The notes below the pieces were generated by a model. It saw only the letters and a list, made by a program, of their open reading frames with translations, was not told the origin of the DNA and searched no databases. Shown piece by piece: positions 61,523-64,000 of a DNA stretch of 64,000 nucleotides. The translations under genes and the position numbers were made by a program. The stretch spans positions 33,576-97,575 of the forward strand of contig NZ_FOJJ01000003.1 in assembly GCF_900111775.1 (NCBI RefSeq), given 5' to 3'. Position 1 is the first letter of the stretch; each line of letters starts with the position of its first letter. This DNA comes from Desulfuromonas acetexigens. GTDB taxonomy: Bacteria; Desulfobacterota; Desulfuromonadia; Desulfuromonadales; Trichloromonadaceae.

Positions 61523-63610
61523 TCAGTTCGCCGCCGCGCCCGCCGCAACCGGCTTTCTCTGCACCAACTGCGGAACCTCGCCGTCGGGAAGACCGAGATT
61601 GCGGGCGCGCAGCGACAGGATACCGGTCTGCACATAGGCCAGCAAGCGCTTTTCCATCTCTTTGGCCAAGGATTTCTCTTCCCGATAGCGATCCTCACTC
61701 CCGCCGGGGGGAAAGCCCAGATCGTAGCGATAGAGCTCCGGCTTTTCCTTGGGCGCGACGAGCAGCAGCCGATCCCCCTCGATGAGCGCCACCAGCTCCT
61801 CCCCCCCGGAAGGCTTGATCACGGCGAAACCTTCGTCTTGCAAGGTCGGCGAAAAGAGATTGCGCCCCCAGCCCTGGTGCGGCGCATTCATGCCGAGCAG
61901 ACCGAGGACGCTCGGGCCGATGTCGACCTGACTGGCGACCGTCCGCCGCCGCAGTCCTGGTTCGTCGAGTAATCCCGGGGCATAAAAGAGGAGGGGCACG
62001 TGGAAGCGCCCCAGGGCCATAGGCGTGATCATCGGCGGATAGCCGAAGCCGTGATCGCCGGTGACGACAAAGAGGGTATCCTTGAAATAGTCTTCCTTCT
62101 CCGCCATGCGGAAGAACTCCCCCAACGCCCAGTCGGCGTAGCGCATGCCGTTATAGCGCCCTTCATAGCCGTCGTCGCTGCGAATCCGCTCAAAAGGCAA
62201 GGGCTCGGGCAGATTGAAGGGAGCGTGGTTGGAGAGGGTCAGGATGCTGCCGAAGAAGGGGCCCTGGGCCGCCAGTCCCCGGAATTCCTGGTTGGCCCGG
62301 GCGTAGACGTCGTAGTCCGAGACTCCCCAGACGGGATCGACGAAGGTCGGATCGACATAGTCGTCGGTGCCGACAAAATGATCAATACCGTGCTGGCGGA
62401 GAAAGCCCTCCTTGTTATCCCAGGAGAGCAGGCCGTTGTAGAGAAAAACCGATTCGTAGCCGTACCGGTTGAGCAGGGTCGGCAACCCGGAAAATTCCTG
62501 GTTGGCCTCCATCATCTTCATCAGATATTCGTAGCCGGGGAGATTGGGGAAAGAGGTCAGCGTGGCGTAGACCCCCTGATGGGTGTGGGTGCCGTTGGAA
62601 AAGGCCCGCTCGAAGAGGATGCCCCCTTCCGCCAGCCGGTCGAATTCCGGGGTCAACGGCCGGTCGGCCCCCAGGGCGCCGACAAAGCGGGCGGAAAAGC
62701 TCTCCATGAGGATGACCACCACATTGAGCGGCCGCCCGTTCCCCAAGAGCACGGCTTGCGGTTCGGCGCGCAACAGCGGATGCTGCTCATCCGCCAACGA
62801 CGTCTCGCCGGGCAACGCCAGCATGGCGCGACTGGTGGCCAGCGCCTCGTCGACCGGGAGCGACTTGGCCCAGAAGGCCTGTTTGCTGTAGATCTTGTCC
62901 CAGCCGCTGCGCCCCAGGGTAAAGAGACCGTTCAACGCCAGATGATTGGCGAAGGTCGATTCGGAAAAGAAGGCATCCCCCCAACGCAGGGGTTCGCCGG
63001 AAATGCCGCCACGCAGGACGACGACCATCGCCGCCAGGCTCAGGGTCGTCCCCATGATGCGCAATAAAGACTGACGCGGGGTGGCGGCCAGCGGGGCGGG
63101 CCGGAGATGGCGCCGCGCCAGAAACCACAGACCTATCCCCCAGCAGGCGGCGAGCAGCAGCCAGATCAGGGTGTAACGCACCACTGGATAGCCCTCCCAG
63201 ATCATCTCCCCGACAATCTGGGGATGGCTGAGATATTCGTAGACCAGGGCGTTGTAGCGGCTTTCAAATTCCCCGTAGAATTCCGCCTCGGAAATCCCGA
63301 GCAGCAGCAGGGAGGCGGTCAGAACGCCGAATCCGAAAACGATGCGCCAGCGCCACCGCTGGGACAGCCCAACCAGCAACAGAAAGAGGGGGATGAGCAG
63401 ATAGGAGGCAACCGCCAGATCGAAGCGGGCGCCGACCAGAAAACTTTTCAGCAACTCCCCCGTCGCCACCCCTTCCGCCAGATTGGTGTTACGCACCAGC
63501 AGCACCAGGCGCAGGGCCGCGAAGAGGGTCGCCAACAAGAGATAAAGCCCGGCGATGAAGCGCGCCTCGCCAGAAAAGAGTCGGGAAATTCCTTGCAGCA
63601 ATTTCGCCAT
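61523..63610 (-). CDS. LtaS-like membrane sulfatase / phosphoglycerol transferase
   Basis: 695 residues. Five N-terminal membrane helices (about 10-195) precede a periplasmic alkaline-phosphatase-type domain. This has VVILMESFSARFVGALG (metal ligand Glu), the catalytic Thr in NGTHTHQGVYATLTS (near 355), FVVTGDHGFGYPP (metal Asp-His) and HVPLLFYAPG. In Gram-negatives such proteins transfer phosphoglycerol or phosphoethanolamine to periplasmic glucans or LPS. Residues 57-98 or so are repeated, as DNA, at the end of the window. Confidence 0.9.
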   Translation of the reverse strand: MAKLLQGISRLFSGEARFIAGLYLLLATLFAALRLVLLVRNTNLAEGVATGELLKSFLVGARFDLAVASYLLIPLFLLLVGLSQRWRWRIVFGFGVLTASLLLLGISEAEFYGEFESRYNALVYEYLSHPQIVGEMIWEGYPVVRYTLIWLLLAACWGIGLWFLARRHLRPAPLAATPRQSLLRIMGTTLSLAAMVVVLRGGISGEPLRWGDAFFSESTFANHLALNGLFTLGRSGWDKIYSKQAFWAKSLPVDEALATSRAMLALPGETSLADEQHPLLRAEPQAVLLGNGRPLNVVVILMESFSARFVGALGADRPLTPEFDRLAEGGILFERAFSNGTHTHQGVYATLTSFPNLPGYEYLMKMMEANQEFSGLPTLLNRYGYESVFLYNGLLSWDNKEGFLRQHGIDHFVGTDDYVDPTFVDPVWGVSDYDVYARANQEFRGLAAQGPFFGSILTLSNHAPFNLPEPLPFERIRSDDGYEGRYNGMRYADWALGEFFRMAEKEDYFKDTLFVVTGDHGFGYPPMITPMALGRFHVPLLFYAPGLLDEPGLRRRTVASQVDIGPSVLGLLGMNAPHQGWGRNLFSPTLQDEGFAVIKPSGGEELVALIEGDRLLLVAPKEKPELYRYDLGFPPGGSEDRYREEKSLAKEMEKRLLAYVQTGILSLRARNLGLPDGEVPQLVQRKPVAAGAAAN

Positions 63611-63667
63611 GGGAAAATGTTCCTTTCACGCGGCATCCCCGACTTTTGGCGGGGTGAAAACCTGATC

Positions 63668-63703
63668 AAAAAAATGGGGTCTTTAAACTGCTTTAAAGAC
63701 CCC
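63668..63703 (-). terminator. intrinsic terminator oriented minus, upstream of the LtaS-like gene
   Basis: Perfect 12-bp stem GGGGTCTTTAAA (63676-63687) with TTTAAAGACCCC (63692-63703) then T7 on the minus strand. It should end a minus-strand gene lying to the right, but none is visible between here and 64000. Confidence 0.85.
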
Positions 63704-63815
63704 GGAGGCAAATGTGAGAGCGTTATCGGCTCTTATTTATAGACAAAGCAATATGTCTGCCAAAATCATAATCGACTGAAATCCCTGAAAAAAGAAGCTC
63801 AAATTCGATCACGCA

Positions 63816-63874
63816 CGTACAAATTTTTCAACAGAATCCCCCCTTCGCAAAGCCCCCTGACGAAAATTTGTACG
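63816..63874. repeat. perfect 12-bp inverted repeat with 35-base loop
   Basis: CGTACAAATTTT (63816-63827) and AAAATTTGTACG (63863-63874). The right arm touches the duplicated LtaS-like segment. It could be the end of a small mobile element or a junction scar. Confidence 0.75.
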
Positions 63875-64000
63875 CGGTCAGAACGCCGAATCCGAAAACG
63901 ATGCGCCAGCGCCACCGCTGGGACAGCCCAACCAGCAACAGAAAGAGGGGGATGAGCAGATAGGAGGCAACCGCCAGATCGAAGCGGGCGCCGACCAGAA
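63874..64000 (-). repeat. exact 127-bp copy of part of the LtaS-like gene
   Basis: Bases 63874-64000 equal 63315-63441 without a difference and in the same orientation (offset 559). The match runs to the window edge, so its true length is unknown. The rest of 63704-63873 is AT-rich and has no gene. Confidence 0.9.

Noticed and set aside
63315..64000. Diversity-generating retroelement template/variable repeat pair
   Set aside because: The copies are identical with no adenine-specific changes and no reverse transcriptase is present.

Overview
The window is a chromosomal segment of a GC-rich (about 60%) Gram-negative anaerobe. The best guess is a Desulfuromonadales-type (Geobacter/Desulfuromonas-like) bacterium. 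Pointers are a GSU3473-family small protein, a DUF2845 protein, a tungsten aldehyde:ferredoxin oxidoreductase operon, an archaeal-type split glutamate synthase, a DUF4212/VC_2705-type acetate-class symporter and a LapB-like TPR protein. The affiliation is inferred from gene content; no rRNA is present.

Layout. 0-0.7 kb: end of an unknown gene coupled to a small macro-domain protein. 0.9-5.4 kb (minus): envelope-stress-type cluster of response regulator, histidine kinase, DegP/HtrA protease and a radical SAM protein. 5.7-6.7 kb: PIG3-type quinone oxidoreductase. 6.9-7.5 kb: Phd/RelE toxin-antitoxin pair. 7.6-12.2 kb (minus): five-gene tungsten aldehyde oxidoreductase operon (Fe-S subunit, W subunit, FAD/NAD subunit, MoaD-like, ThiF-like). 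12.7-14.9 kb: PAS-PAS-GGDEF-EAL protein.

14.9-27.7 kb is accessory. It holds a RAYT transposase with its REP palindromes, a DNA-methylase remnant, four toxin-antitoxin pairs plus an orphan antitoxin, a tRNA-Thr whose downstream terminator is duplicated around one toxin-antitoxin pair, a methyltransferase, a CstA transporter and an exported papain-like protein. It ends in an AT-rich island of two genes (a nucleotide-cyclase-like protein and a PIN-domain protein) separated by a convincing 57-bp integron attC site. This island is the best candidate for an undescribed system.

27.9-34.5 kb (minus): split glutamate synthase behind a sigma-54-like promoter, then ilvE with an attenuator-like leader. 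34.7-36.8 kb: a small protein, a J-domain protein, beta-carbonic anhydrase and a PHP phosphoesterase. 37-51.9 kb (plus): a conserved housekeeping block: radical SAM TIGR03960/DUF2344 fusion, rng, rplU, rpmA, obgE, proBA, nadD, rsfS, rlmH, a DksA-like protein, a LapB-like protein, gpmI, comF and a spermidine-synthase-like protein. 52-57 kb: CBS/DUF294 regulator divergent from the two-subunit Na+/acetate-type symporter. 57-63.6 kb: glycosyltransferase, MagIII-like DNA glycosylase, two NUDIX hydrolases, lipid kinase and LtaS-like sulfatase. The last 127 bases exactly repeat a stretch inside the LtaS-like gene, directly after a 12-bp inverted repeat. This is either a real duplication or an assembly join.

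Most long open frames antisense to these genes are GC-bias shadows and were left out.
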